From DASVUS01 sp036388675 (lineage in GTDB: Bacteria; Armatimonadota; Abditibacteriia; Abditibacteriales; Abditibacteriaceae), in NCBI GenBank assembly GCA_036388675.1, contig DASVRI010000033.1, positions 124,001-188,000 of the forward strand: a stretch of 64,000 nucleotides of DNA. The letters are read 5' to 3'. The notes beneath the pieces were generated by a model that searched no databases, was not told where the DNA came from, and saw only the letters and a program-made list of their open reading frames with translations. The translations under genes were made by a program, and so were the position numbers. This document shows, piece after piece, positions 17,978-27,715 of this stretch (the first letter of the stretch is position 1; every line of letters begins with the position of its first letter).

Positions 17978-18649
17978 TCAGCCTCCGACGTCAAATCTGA
18001 GATTATAGGGATCTTGGCGCGATTTATAAGGCTTTACATGTCCGTCAGCGTAAAGAACATTGATGCCGTCGAAATGCCGCGAGCCATCCAGAATGGGATT
18101 AGACGATGTAATCAATTCGCTATAGTCCATCTGGGTGCAGTCGAAGGCCATTGCTGTTTCAGCAGGCTTGTCAACTTGAGCAAGTCTCGTAGGCGGAGTT
18201 TGGGTGAAGTTGCTATTTATGCCGTAATGTGCCTCAGCTCTTGCTGTCCATGCCGGCACATTGACTTGCCACATACCATCACTATAGGAAGGAGGATTGA
18301 CTCTCTCCACACCCGAAGGGCACCTAAAAATTTGTATGCTCTTTAGATAGGGTTGCAGGGTTGTCGACCAGGCTGTGTTGTTCTGCCCGGGTCCGGTTCC
18401 GAATTTCGGCAAATACGACTCATCGTAGTCTTGCGTATATTGCATCAGCCCTAAACCAATCTGCTTGAGATTGCTCTGGCATGAAGCACGGCGGGCGTTT
18501 TCACGCGCACGCGCAAAGACAGGGAACAGAATCGCCGCGAGTATCGCTATGATAGCTATGACGACAAGCAATTCGATGAGCGTGAAGCCTTTTAGGCTTT
18601 GCTTTTCCGGCTGTGGGCCAGACCGGCGGTAGAAACGAGATAATTGCAT
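17978..18649 (-). CDS. Prepilin-like DUF1559 protein with H-X9-DG motif
   Basis: This type IV pilin/pseudopilin-like protein of about 223 residues carries a prepilin peptidase site, Lys20-Gly21 cut before Phe22, with Glu at position 5 of the mature form (FTLIE). A 20-residue hydrophobic helix and the block FPVFARARENARRASCQSN follow, and the C-terminus carries H-x9-DG (HFDGINVLYADG). Families like this are present in many copies in Planctomycetes, Verrucomicrobia and Armatimonadota; this exact N-terminal block is typical of the last. I chose the ATG at 18649 because ggag lies eight bases upstream; the frame is open to 18715. A possible PilB/GspE motor is encoded at 46829-48418. GAGTACTC lies 77 bp upstream. 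Confidence 0.88.
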   Translation of the reverse strand: MQLSRFYRRSGPQPEKQSLKGFTLIELLVVIAIIAILAAILFPVFARARENARRASCQSNLKQIGLGLMQYTQDYDESYLPKFGTGPGQNNTAWSTTLQPYLKSIQIFRCPSGVERVNPPSYSDGMWQVNVPAWTARAEAHYGINSNFTQTPPTRLAQVDKPAETAMAFDCTQMDYSELITSSNPILDGSRHFDGINVLYADGHVKPYKSRQDPYNLRFDVGG

Positions 18650-18762
18650 AAAACACACTCCATTTTGACTCTCTGATGTAAGATTATACCACGATTGTGC
18701 CATCTCTAAACGCAAGGCGATTGTCGAGTACTCGCTTGAGCACGGTGGCGCAAATATTTCCC

Positions 18763-19656
18763 CTAGAACGTGGCCGCTTTACGCACCAGGGCGTCCTGGC
18801 GTAGGCACTCACCCATCCATTGGCGATGCGCACCGTGCCCGGAACGAACTGTGATGAGATGGGCCATCAAAGAGCCACCATTCTCACCAAACAGAAGCGC
18901 CATGTCGCCAACAACATCCAGGGCCTTGTGGCGCACGATCTCGTCCGGGAAGCGCCACGGAGACGATGGCCCGTTCTCATCAAGCACAACGGCGTTTTCC
19001 AGGTTGCCGCCCTGAATCAATCCCGCGGCGCGTAGCGGCTCGATCCACTCCTGCAACGTGAAGGTGCGGGCCGCTGCCATCTCCTGCACGAATTCGCTGG
19101 CCGAAACAACAGTGTCAAAAGTTTGTCGCCCCACATAAGCGCGGGGAAAGTCCACTGCGACGCTGAGACGCAGCTCGTGATGCGGCAGGCCCAACACAGA
19201 TACATCTCCTTCGCTGAACCAGACCGGCTTGCATAGCGTAAATACGGGCCGCGCCTCCCGCCCTTCAACAGGCGTCAGGCCGGCTTCCTGCAAGAGTTGG
19301 CACCAACCAATAGCGCTGCCATCAAGAATGGGCACTTCCGGCCCGTCGAGTTCGACCATGCAATGCGTCACACCCTGAGTCCAGAGAGACGCCAGCAGGT
19401 GCTCTGTTGTGGACACGGTTGCATCGCCGCGTTGCAGCGTTGTCGCGTGTGTGGTGCCGACCACATATTGAAAGCTGGCCGGCACCTGCGGTGCAGCAGG
19501 CAAATCGGTGCGGCAAAAGTAGAAACCGGGAGTTACCGCAGGCAGCAATCGCGCTCGCACTACCTTGCCGCTATGTAGTCCCACCCCACGCGTTTCCACC
19601 GCGCGCGCCAGAGTCGCATAATCGAGTCCGTTCATGGTAAGAAATTCATTCTTCAT
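18763..19656 (-). CDS. lpxC: UDP-3-O-acyl-N-acetylglucosamine deacetylase
   Basis: LpxC catalyses the committed, zinc-dependent step of lipid A synthesis, so the organism should have an LPS-bearing outer membrane. The 297-residue product has the expected two-domain fold, with TRGVGLHSG near the N-terminus, TEHLLASL (zinc His, near 82), DGPEVPILDGSA, and RHKALDVVGD (zinc His and Asp, near 240) followed by a C-terminal catalytic His (SGHGAHRQW). The ATG at 19656 gives normal family length; the frame is open to 19722 but that extension has no homology. The gene stands alone, not with fabZ or lpxA. An inverted repeat (19664-19733) and a GAGTACTC copy lie just upstream. Confidence 0.93.
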   Translation of the reverse strand: MKNEFLTMNGLDYATLARAVETRGVGLHSGKVVRARLLPAVTPGFYFCRTDLPAAPQVPASFQYVVGTTHATTLQRGDATVSTTEHLLASLWTQGVTHCMVELDGPEVPILDGSAIGWCQLLQEAGLTPVEGREARPVFTLCKPVWFSEGDVSVLGLPHHELRLSVAVDFPRAYVGRQTFDTVVSASEFVQEMAAARTFTLQEWIEPLRAAGLIQGGNLENAVVLDENGPSSPWRFPDEIVRHKALDVVGDMALLFGENGGSLMAHLITVRSGHGAHRQWMGECLRQDALVRKAATF

Positions 19657-19663
19657 AGAACAG

Positions 19664-19733
19664 AAATCGCGCGATGCTCGTGCCTCCGGGTGCTCGGTTG
19701 AGTACTCGGAGGCAAAAAGCAATCGCGCGATTT
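19664..19733. promoter_or_regulatory. Inverted repeat in the lpxC leader
   Basis: Arms centred on atcgcgcgat (itself palindromic) at 19664-19675 and 19722-19733, with a second paired block cctccg/cggagg inside. It begins eight bases before the lpxC start and lies 19 bp past the end of the upstream minus-strand gene. It may be that gene's terminator, a lpxC leader structure, or both. A GAGTACTC copy is in the loop. Confidence 0.5.
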
Positions 19734-19751
19734 GATTTAGCCGTGTAGAGA

Positions 19752-21350
19752 CTAGCCGCGCACCTTGACCAGCAACGATGCTTTGACTTCATCCTTGCGA
19801 CCGGCACGGTCACGAACGGTGATTTCAACGCGGTAGTTTTGTTCCTCGTTCGGCCAGTCGGGCCGCGCCGACAAGCCGCGCGCATCAATGCGCGGGCCGG
19901 CAAACGCCGCCTGACCACCCATCATATCGGCACCCGGAGGCATCATGCCGGGAGGCATACCGCCGGGGAAACCACCTGGAGGGCCGCCTGCAGCGGGAAA
20001 GCCACCAGCGCCGGGAGGCATCATACCTGGAGGCATCATACCCGGAGGCATCCCACCGGGAAATCCGCCTGGAGGGCCGCCGGGAAAGCCACCGGGGCCA
20101 CCCATAGTGGCGGGCGCGGGGTAGCTCCCGGAGTTATCTGCATCGAAGTTCCACGTCACTTCGACATCGGAAGTGCCCGCTTCAACGTCTGCCACTAAGG
20201 TGGTGTCGCGTCCGGGCTCAACGGTGATCTCCGAAATCTGTGTGCCGGGAGGATCGCTCGCACGACGAATAGAAGCGACAAGCCGTGGGCTATCCACGGT
20301 TAAAGCGAATTGCTCCAGCGAGAAGGTCGCGTCCTTGTCGCCAGTGAGGACGACACGGCGAGCCGGGCCACTGGCGTCAGCCGTGGGGCGCAGGTCGCGC
20401 ACCGGCAACAGCAGTGTCTGCCAGCCCGTTTCGTCGGTTCTGGCGCGGGGATTGATGTTGATGCGGCCAAACATTGCGCCACGTTCAAGCAGCACAATGA
20501 CCTGTATCTGGTTCAGTGGCGGAGTGACATTGCGACCACCGCCGCGTCGTCCGCCTCCAGGGCCGCCGGGGCCACCCCAGCCGCCACCTTGCGGGAAACC
20601 GCCGGGGCCACCAAAGCCACCCGGAGGACCTCCAAACTGCGGGGATGCAATTACAGACGGGCTCATGCGGTCGTTGACGTTCATAGCAACCATGTCATCG
20701 ACAGGGCCGCCGACATTGCCTGCTCCCCCGGCGGCACCATCAGGCATTCCACCTGGGAAACCACCGGGAGGGCCACCTGCGCCGGGAAACCCGCCGGGAG
20801 GGCCACCCGGAAATCCACCGGGGAAACCACCGGGAGGGCCGCCCGGAAAACCGCCACCGGCAAATGCCTCATCAGCGTCTCCGCCGCCTGGGAACCCGCC
20901 CGGAAATCCACCGGGAGGGCCACCCGGAAACCCGCCGGGGAAACCACCCGGAGGGCCGCCGGCGCCGGGAAAACCAGCGGGAAAACCGCCTGGGCCACCA
21001 AAGCCGCCACGGCCCCGAGCAGGCGTCAGGCGCACACGCATACGGATGTAACCGTTCTGTTGGTAAGTTGAAAGATCGACCGGCGTCGCCAGGTCGAAGC
21101 GCGCGCCTTCGTAGAAGTTATGCGTTGTGATCTGTAACACAGCACCGCCATCGAAGCCACCGGCGCGTCCACGTTCCACCGCGCCGCCGCCCCACGTGCC
21201 GGTGCGCGAGGTACCGGTGTTGGCGCTATCCCAGATGTAGACAGTACGCGTCGCCTGGGCCGGAGCCTGCGCCCGAGCGGTTGAGGCCAACGTGGCCATG
21301 CTCAGCGTGCATACGGTCAGACTTAAAACTTTTAACGATTGTGTTTTCAT
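19752..21350 (-). CDS. Secreted Gly/Phe/Pro-rich repeat protein
   Basis: This 532-residue exported protein has a signal peptide ending ARA near residue 28. A jelly-roll-like, carbohydrate-binding-type domain (VYIWDSANTG...NFYEGARFDLATPVDLSTYQQNGYIRMRVRL) is split by long low-complexity blocks built from GGFPGG, PPGG and GMPPGMM units (about residues 113-207, 237-263 and 413-478). Between them are ordinary folded segments (GRININPRARTDETGWQTLLLPVRDLRP; then a beta-sandwich-like C-terminus ending VEITVRDRAGRKDEVKASLLVKV). Blocks of this type suggest a flexible, surface-exposed or matrix role; that is inference. The start follows aggagcaac. The gene has no GAGTACTC copy. The folded part resembles the N-terminal domain of the protein at 39332-41416. 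Confidence 0.78.
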   Translation of the reverse strand: MKTQSLKVLSLTVCTLSMATLASTARAQAPAQATRTVYIWDSANTGTSRTGTWGGGAVERGRAGGFDGGAVLQITTHNFYEGARFDLATPVDLSTYQQNGYIRMRVRLTPARGRGGFGGPGGFPAGFPGAGGPPGGFPGGFPGGPPGGFPGGFPGGGDADEAFAGGGFPGGPPGGFPGGFPGGPPGGFPGAGGPPGGFPGGMPDGAAGGAGNVGGPVDDMVAMNVNDRMSPSVIASPQFGGPPGGFGGPGGFPQGGGWGGPGGPGGGRRGGGRNVTPPLNQIQVIVLLERGAMFGRININPRARTDETGWQTLLLPVRDLRPTADASGPARRVVLTGDKDATFSLEQFALTVDSPRLVASIRRASDPPGTQISEITVEPGRDTTLVADVEAGTSDVEVTWNFDADNSGSYPAPATMGGPGGFPGGPPGGFPGGMPPGMMPPGMMPPGAGGFPAAGGPPGGFPGGMPPGMMPPGADMMGGQAAFAGPRIDARGLSARPDWPNEEQNYRVEITVRDRAGRKDEVKASLLVKVRG

Positions 21351-21396
21351 CGTTGTTGCTCCTCGAAGTATGGACCAATTAAGAATGACTGCATAT

Positions 21397-22584
21397 TTAA
21401 ATTGACAGATCCGATGGTGATTCAGCCAGCAGACGCAGCGCGACAGCGTCGGCCAGCGGCACCGCTGCGGGAGCCAGAGTTATCGTGCCATGGCTATCCA
21501 ACAACACACCGTTGCGCGTTAAATCCACTAATTCGCCGTTCAACATTTGGCGTGCATCGACCTCAAGCTGCTGTGAAATCGCATCCAGATTAAAGCCGTC
21601 GCGAAGACGCAAACCCAGCATGACCAGTTCACTCAGGCGCTGCGGCGAGGACAACTTTTCCTCATCGTCGCGCGCACTGCCTCGCTGCTGCATCAGTTGG
21701 ACGTATTTTTTCGCGCTGCGTTCGTTCCACCAGCGATGCCCTTGCCGATGACCGTGCGCGCCACAGCCCACAGCCAGATAATCGCCGCCGCGCCAATAGT
21801 TCATGTTATGGCGGCACTCAAAACCGGGGTGAGCATAGTTGCTCACCTCGTAGCGTTCAAGACCTGCGGCACGCGTGAGGTCGAAGGCATCCTGCATCAG
21901 TTCCGCCTGGAGATCGTCTTCCACGGGAATGAGTTGGCCGCGCGCGACATGACGTGCAAAGAGAGTATTCCCCTCAATGGTCAATGCATAACACGAAAGG
22001 TGCTCCGGAGCCAATATAATGGCCTGTTGCAGCGTTTCACGCCACGATTCGCGGCTCTGGCCGGGCAACGCGAACATCAGGTCGAGGCTAATGTTGTCAA
22101 AACCGGCAGCGCGCGCGTTGGCAAAGGCTGTCTCGACCTGAGTACTCGTGTGGCGACGTCCGATGCGCTGCAGGGCGTTGTCATCAAAACTTTGCGCACC
22201 CAGCGACACGCGGTTCCAACCGGCAGCCCGCATTTGACTTAACGAATAGTCACTGCGGCACAGGTTCTCAGGGTTTGCTTCAAAGGAAATTTCGGCGTCG
22301 GGCGCCACGGGATGCTCATCGCGAATCAGTTGCAACAACTCGTTGAGAACTGCGGGCGCAAGATACGTTGGAGTGCCGCCACCGAAGAATATCGAAGTTA
22401 AAGGGCGTGGTTCGCGCGATAGCCGCTCGCGCGAGCGGCTGTCGCGCAGGGTGTTTTGAAGTTCAAGGCGTAGTGCCGCCAGGTAATCGGCGACGAAATC
22501 ATCTTTCGCGTTGGCAGACACCGCAAAATCGCAGTAAGGACAGAGCCTCGCACAAAATGGAATATGAACGTAGAGTCCAAACAT
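21397..22584 (-). CDS. hemW: Radical SAM heme chaperone HemW
   Basis: This 395-residue radical SAM enzyme-like protein has the iron-sulfur motif C-x3-C-x2-C at Cys11, Cys15 and Cys18 (HIPFCARLCPYCDF), plus FFGGGTPT, EISFEANPENL, and RVSLGAQSFDD. The C-terminal HemW domain contains YEVSNYAHPGFECRHNMNYW. HemW proteins bind heme and deliver it to membrane proteins; many are annotated as oxygen-independent coproporphyrinogen oxidases, but the three-cysteine spacing and the missing N-terminal extension fit HemW. It is divergent from cinA, with a shared 150-bp upstream region that holds a GAGTACTC copy at 22699-22706. Confidence 0.93.
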   Translation of the reverse strand: MFGLYVHIPFCARLCPYCDFAVSANAKDDFVADYLAALRLELQNTLRDSRSRERLSREPRPLTSIFFGGGTPTYLAPAVLNELLQLIRDEHPVAPDAEISFEANPENLCRSDYSLSQMRAAGWNRVSLGAQSFDDNALQRIGRRHTSTQVETAFANARAAGFDNISLDLMFALPGQSRESWRETLQQAIILAPEHLSCYALTIEGNTLFARHVARGQLIPVEDDLQAELMQDAFDLTRAAGLERYEVSNYAHPGFECRHNMNYWRGGDYLAVGCGAHGHRQGHRWWNERSAKKYVQLMQQRGSARDDEEKLSSPQRLSELVMLGLRLRDGFNLDAISQQLEVDARQMLNGELVDLTRNGVLLDSHGTITLAPAAVPLADAVALRLLAESPSDLSI

Positions 22585-22735
22585 AGTAGATCCGGCAAAA
22601 GTGCGTTCGGCCTGAAAGCGCCTGTCCTGAAGCGGTGATAAACTGCGCTCTGTCCCGCCGAGGTAAGTATCTTTATTTTAACATTTTTAAAGGATTCTGA
22701 GTACTCGAAAAACCGCCTCAGTTCCAATTACCATC

Positions 22736-23989
22736 ATGCGTGCTGAAATTCTCTGTGTGGGCAGCGAACTGCTGCTGGGCCAAACCATTGATACCAATGC
22801 TGCTTTCATCGCAACGCAGTTGTCACGCGCCGGCATCGACCTGCACCGCAAACAAACCGTGGGTGATAATCTGGAGCGCATCGTCGATTGCATTCGCGGC
22901 GCGCTGTCGCGTGCCGATGCACTTGTGATTACGGGCGGCCTCGGCCCCACAACCGACGACATGACGCGCGAAGGCATCGCTACAGCGCTCGGCGTGCCGT
23001 TGGAGCACAAACCCGAACTCGAACAAGAACTACGCGACTTCTTCGCGCGACGCAACTACACACCGGGCGCCACTATCATGCGCCAGGCCTATTTGCCGCA
23101 GGGCGCGCAGGCTTTGCCGAACTCCAACGGGACAGCTCCCGGAGTACTCGCACAAAACGCCGAAGGCAAACTCGTTTTCGCTGTGCCCGGCGTGCCACGC
23201 GAAATGCGCGCCATGATCGAACTGTCGGTCATTCCGGCCCTCCTGGAGCGGCTCGAAGGCGAACGTCAGGTCATCGTGTCGCGCACGCTGCGTTCGTTCG
23301 GCATTGGCGAAAGCGCACTGGCCGAACCCATCGAAGATATTCTAACCTCGTCCACCAACCCGACTGTCGCGCCGCTGTTGTTCGGCAAGACCGCAGAAGT
23401 CCATCTGCGCCTCACGGCCAAATCGCCGAGTGCCGACGAAGCGACACAGTTGCTCGACGAAATGGAAGCGCGCCTGCGCACTCGCGTCGGCGCACACATT
23501 TTCGGCGTGGACGAAGAAACCCTGGCCGCTGTGGTGCTGCGCATGATGCAAGAGCGTGGACTCACACTGGCTGTCGCCGAGTCGCTGACCGGCGGCCTCA
23601 TCAACACCATGCTGACTGATGTGCCCGGTTCGAGCGCCACGCTGCTGTCGGGCGTTGTCGCCTACTCTGCCGCTGCCAAGAATGAGATTCTCAACGTACC
23701 CCAACACGTTATTGATCAGGATGGCGTCGTGAGCGCGGCCACCGCTGCTGCGATGGCCGAAGGAGTACTCGACATTTCCGGTGCCGACATCGGCCTCTCC
23801 ACGACCGGCGAAGCCGGGCCGCAATCGGCTTCCGGTGCGCCGGTCGGCACTGTTTTCATCGGCCTGTCGCACAAGAGCATGACAGACACTTTCGAACGCT
23901 CATTCATGAGCGACCGTGATACCAACCGCCTGCGCGCCGCCATGAGCGCCCTCGACATTTTGCGGCGACATTTGCAGGAAATGCCCTGA
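22736..23989 (+). CDS. cinA: CinA-like protein / nicotinamide-nucleotide amidohydrolase
   Basis: This full-length, two-domain 417-residue CinA starts with the MoaB-like domain (GSELLLGQTIDTNA, ITGGLGPTTDDMTREGIA). A linker and a C-terminal PncC-type amidohydrolase domain (VAESLTGGLINTMLTDVPGSSATLLSGVVAYS, STTGEAGP) follow. It salvages NMN to nicotinate mononucleotide, and the N-terminal domain may act as an ADP-ribose pyrophosphatase. The usual ESCTGG motif is ESLTGG here, a loss of the commonly conserved cysteine that deserves checking. It lies upstream of recA on the same strand, a classic arrangement. The ATG at 22736 has a weak ribosome-binding site. It contains two GAGTACTC copies. Confidence 0.93.
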   Translation: MRAEILCVGSELLLGQTIDTNAAFIATQLSRAGIDLHRKQTVGDNLERIVDCIRGALSRADALVITGGLGPTTDDMTREGIATALGVPLEHKPELEQELRDFFARRNYTPGATIMRQAYLPQGAQALPNSNGTAPGVLAQNAEGKLVFAVPGVPREMRAMIELSVIPALLERLEGERQVIVSRTLRSFGIGESALAEPIEDILTSSTNPTVAPLLFGKTAEVHLRLTAKSPSADEATQLLDEMEARLRTRVGAHIFGVDEETLAAVVLRMMQERGLTLAVAESLTGGLINTMLTDVPGSSATLLSGVVAYSAAAKNEILNVPQHVIDQDGVVSAATAAAMAEGVLDISGADIGLSTTGEAGPQSASGAPVGTVFIGLSHKSMTDTFERSFMSDRDTNRLRAAMSALDILRRHLQEMP

Positions 23990-24063
23990 CGCCTCTGAAG
24001 GAGACAGCACGCGCCGCACTTCGAAGGGTGCTCAGGGGAACGAAAATATCGTAAAAATAGAGC

Positions 24064-24092
24064 TTGCGGTGCAGCCTCCCAACAGCTATAAT
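24064..24092 (+). promoter_or_regulatory. Promoter candidate for recA
   Basis: TTGCGG (24064-24069) and a perfect TATAAT (24087-24092) are separated by exactly 17 bases. They lie 157 bp upstream of the recA start and after the cinA stop, so recA has its own promoter besides any read-through. Confidence 0.65.
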
Positions 24093-24177
24093 GACGTTGT
24101 CATTGAAACGAATGAAATCTTTTACAAAGTTTAGAAAAGGCTGATTATTTGCTCATCCAAAGGCAACGAAAAGCCGC

Positions 24178-24195
24178 TTCGAACGTCGGTTAGAA
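24178..24195. promoter_or_regulatory. Possible LexA/SOS-like dyad upstream of recA
   Basis: The dyad TTCnAAC-4-GTTnGAA contains CGAACgtcgGTTAG, which is close to the Gram-positive-type SOS box CGAAC-N4-GTTYG. It lies 54 bp before the recA start. It is downstream of the best -10, so it would act as a roadblock or overlap another promoter. No lexA is in the window. Confidence 0.35.
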
Positions 24196-24248
24196 GTCAC
24201 GATTTGAGTACGCGATAAACGGGATTTTCCCACACAGGAGACAGGATA

Positions 24249-25382
<1,134 letters not shown>

Positions 25383-25418
25383 GCATTTAGCGCTTGAGTT
25401 TCGTTTCTGAACCAAGAC

Positions 25419-25458
25419 AAGCAAAAGAGCACCGAGAATTCTCGGTGCTCTTTTGCTT
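25419..25458. terminator. Perfect 40-bp palindrome, bidirectional terminator
   Basis: The whole 40 bp is self-complementary with no loop bases beyond the centre (AATT). It carries an A-run on one side and a T-run on the other. It separates the convergent recA and sugar-isomerase-like genes. Confidence 0.85.
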
Positions 25459-25487
25459 TAACCAGTACTCGTCAAGCGGTTAGCAAC

Positions 25488-26252
25488 TCAATCCAACTTG
25501 CCCATCTTCTTCAGGTTCTCAATGCTGAGGCGCACGCTGTCGATTGGGTCGCCGGGGCAAACGTCCTGTTCCACGATAAGTGCCGTGGCGCCGCCTTCTT
25601 CTGCTGCGGCGAAAATATCCGGCCAATTCAGCTTGCCCGTTCCGATTTCGGCGAACGATTCCTTTTCGTCGTTCGCCATATCCTTGATGTGAATCAGCGG
25701 CGCGCGTCCGGCGTACTTACGAATATACGAAGCGGGATCAACACGACCTTTTTGCACCCAGTAGGTATCAATTTCGGCCTGCAAGAACTGCGGCTCGCTG
25801 TTCTCATACAGAATATCGAGGCCGTATTGACCATCGAAGCGATCTTCGAATTCAAAGGCGTGGTTGTGATAGCACAATATCATGTCGTTGCTGTTGAGGC
25901 GCGCACCGATTTCGTTCAGTGTTTCCGCGAACTTCTTGTAACCCTCGGCACTGGTGCGTTGGTCGCGCGGAATGGATGGACAGACAATATATCGGTTGTC
26001 CAACAGCAGGTTGTCGTCGATGACGCCCTGCAAGTTGTCGTTGAGCGCACTAAAGCCCATATGGTTGCCGACCACTTTCAAGCCACAGTCATCGAGTACT
26101 CGCTTGATGGTCAGCGCATCCATGTTGCCGTAACCGGCGGGTTCAACGCCTTCGTAACCCATGTCTGCGACTTGCTTGAGAACTCCGGCCATGTCGCTAC
26201 CGGTGAGATCACGCAACGTGTACAACTGTAACCCAATTTTGGGACGTGCCAT
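25488..26252 (-). CDS. Sugar phosphate isomerase/epimerase-like TIM-barrel protein
   Basis: This 254-residue member of the xylose-isomerase-like TIM-barrel (AP-endonuclease 2) superfamily begins with KIGLQLYTLRD. Metal-site residues are visible in CYHNHAFEFE (Glu/His), QAEIDTYWVQKG (Glu, Asp), PLIHIKDM (His) and a C-terminal LIVEQDVCPGDP (Glu). Such enzymes isomerise or epimerise sugars such as inosose, hydroxypyruvate or tagatose derivatives; the exact substrate is not readable. A good ribosome-binding site (aaggaactgg) precedes the ATG. It stands alone, convergent with recA. Armatimonadota-type genomes often carry many paralogues; that is background knowledge, not evidence from here. Confidence 0.88.
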   Translation of the reverse strand: MARPKIGLQLYTLRDLTGSDMAGVLKQVADMGYEGVEPAGYGNMDALTIKRVLDDCGLKVVGNHMGFSALNDNLQGVIDDNLLLDNRYIVCPSIPRDQRTSAEGYKKFAETLNEIGARLNSNDMILCYHNHAFEFEDRFDGQYGLDILYENSEPQFLQAEIDTYWVQKGRVDPASYIRKYAGRAPLIHIKDMANDEKESFAEIGTGKLNWPDIFAAAEEGGATALIVEQDVCPGDPIDSVRLSIENLKKMGKLD

Positions 26253-26371
26253 AATTTCCAGTTCCTTCTCGCTGTATTCTTCTCTATTGTCTCACACCGA
26301 TGCGACGACGACTACCCACGGCATATCACCAGGAGCACAGCACCTTGAACATTATGCACTGCCCGAAAAAC

Positions 26372-26406
26372 GCAAGGCTCGCTACATAGTATGTAGCGAG
26401 CCTTGC
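26372..26406 (-). terminator. Terminator of the LolA/DUF2092-like gene
   Basis: A 17-bp perfect stem with a one-base centre (26372-26388 and 26390-26406) is followed on the minus strand by GTTTTTC. It lies 52 bp after the stop codon of the upstream minus-strand gene. Confidence 0.85.
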
Positions 26407-26457
26407 TTCTATGCTGAGTAGTGCAAAGAAATCTCTTTGGAGCAATTCCTGAATCTT

Positions 26458-27324
26458 CTATTGTGGCGGCCCGCTCATGTTTCCTTCGCCAGGTACCTCG
26501 ACCGGCTCAGGCTCATCAACACGAACAGCCGCCGGCGCAGGGACAAAACGGAATGTCGAAGACGTTGCCGCATTGGCTTGCACGTCGCTGTGAGTTTCGA
26601 TAACTGTAGCGAGCTTGCCTTTGGTCGTCTGGGACAATGAGACCTGCCGCAACAAATGATCATTCTTCCCGATGACGTAAGTTACAGTCCCCGTACTCCA
26701 TGTGCGAGCAAATGTTGCAACCACCACATCCGTATCTTTGCCGGCTCCGGCCACTGTCTCGGGAGCAACAACGCTCAGCGTTTGCAGGAAATTGGTCAGC
26801 CCTTTGGTTGGATCCTGGCCCGACATCAACATTATTATCGCCATGCCATCTGTTGCTGTTTCCGTTATGGCTTCTGTCAACACATCACGATCTGGACGAG
26901 GAGTGACCTGCACATACTCACCGGGAAAACGTGACGAAGAGTAGGAAAACCGTGAGCCGTCATAAACATACGTGTTCGTGATACCCTTAACTTTTCCAGT
27001 CAGTTTAAATTTGTTTGGTTTTTGCCAGGCGATTTCACCAGTTGAACTCGGCGAATCAGGCAGGCCCGTTCTCTGAATGTCGAACTGGCCGGAGTAGGAC
27101 GTTGCGCTCTTGTAAGTCGCGACCATTTTGTCCAGAATGGCACGAGCCGCCGGATCAATCTTTTCCTTGGCCGGTGCATTATTCGAGTTGGCATAAGCGA
27201 CTGAAGCGAGTTCGGCAGCCTGCGCCTGAGTACTCGATACCGGTGCAGCGAGCATCCCACAGAGTCCGGCAATGCTGAGAGACAGGCAACTTCCGGCTGA
27301 AATTTTGTGCATTAAATGAGTCAT
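26458..27324 (-). CDS. Exported LolA-like / DUF2092 protein
   Basis: This 288-residue protein has a signal peptide ending at AQA near residue 36. The segment IDPAARAILDKMVATYKSATSYSGQFDIQRTG is typical of DUF2092 and lipoprotein-sorting (LolA-like) beta-barrel proteins. Several beta strands follow (YVYDGSRFSYSSSRFPGEYVQVTP; TWSTGTVTYVIGKNDHLLRQVSLS). The family is thought to bind lipid-like ligands in the periplasm; function is inferred. I selected the ATG at 27324 because cagga-gaaat sits just before it; the frame is open to 27384. It has its own terminator. A GAGTACTC copy encodes part of the signal-peptide region. Confidence 0.78.
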   Translation of the reverse strand: MTHLMHKISAGSCLSLSIAGLCGMLAAPVSSTQAQAAELASVAYANSNNAPAKEKIDPAARAILDKMVATYKSATSYSGQFDIQRTGLPDSPSSTGEIAWQKPNKFKLTGKVKGITNTYVYDGSRFSYSSSRFPGEYVQVTPRPDRDVLTEAITETATDGMAIIMLMSGQDPTKGLTNFLQTLSVVAPETVAGAGKDTDVVVATFARTWSTGTVTYVIGKNDHLLRQVSLSQTTKGKLATVIETHSDVQANAATSSTFRFVPAPAAVRVDEPEPVEVPGEGNMSGPPQ

Positions 27325-27662
27325 ATGTATTTCTCCTGTTGTCATTGACCCCGCAAATCGGCGGCGCATTTCCCGTGCGGACACAGACTAATAACTGCTT
27401 TGAGTCGCTTTAGCATTTCTCATTGTGACACAGCGAGATCAAAACGGTCAAACCCTTCACCTAGCGCCGTCCGGCTCACTTATGATTTTAGCAATACATG
27501 GTGAGTTGACAATTGCAGGCAGCAGGCTGAACAGCATTAAGACACAGTGCTCACACGCAAGTTTTGCGACACATCGACGTTTTCTTCCAGCAACGCAAGT
27601 CGGCTTTTGTTCAATAGACGGTGGAACGAATCGCAAGATCAAAGAGTTGATGAGCCGGAATC
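27325..27662. other. Non-coding region between the LolA-like gene and gyrA
   Basis: About 340 bp with no convincing gene on either strand. The frames that are open have no initiation signals and unlikely composition. It should hold the promoter for the LolA-like gene on the minus strand. Confidence 0.45.
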
Positions 27663-27699
27663 CAAAAGGGAGCAGACATTCGATGTCTGCTCCCTTTTG
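27663..27699. terminator. gyrA terminator
   Basis: A 17-bp perfect stem (27663-27679 and 27683-27699) with a three-base loop; one arm ends in a T run. It lies 17 bp beyond the gyrA stop codon. A GAGTACTC copy begins on its last base. Confidence 0.85.
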
Positions 27700-27715
27700 A
27701 GTACTCACTTTTAAT

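Noticed and set aside
20173..21071. Pro-rich plus-strand frames opposite the Gly/Pro-rich gene; repeats also considered as a CRISPR array
   Set aside because: The repeats are in-frame codon repeats of the minus-strand protein without unique spacers.
27425..27700. Open frame of about 90 codons between the LolA-like gene and gyrA
   Set aside because: No start signal, unlikely amino-acid composition and it overlaps the gyrA terminator hairpin.
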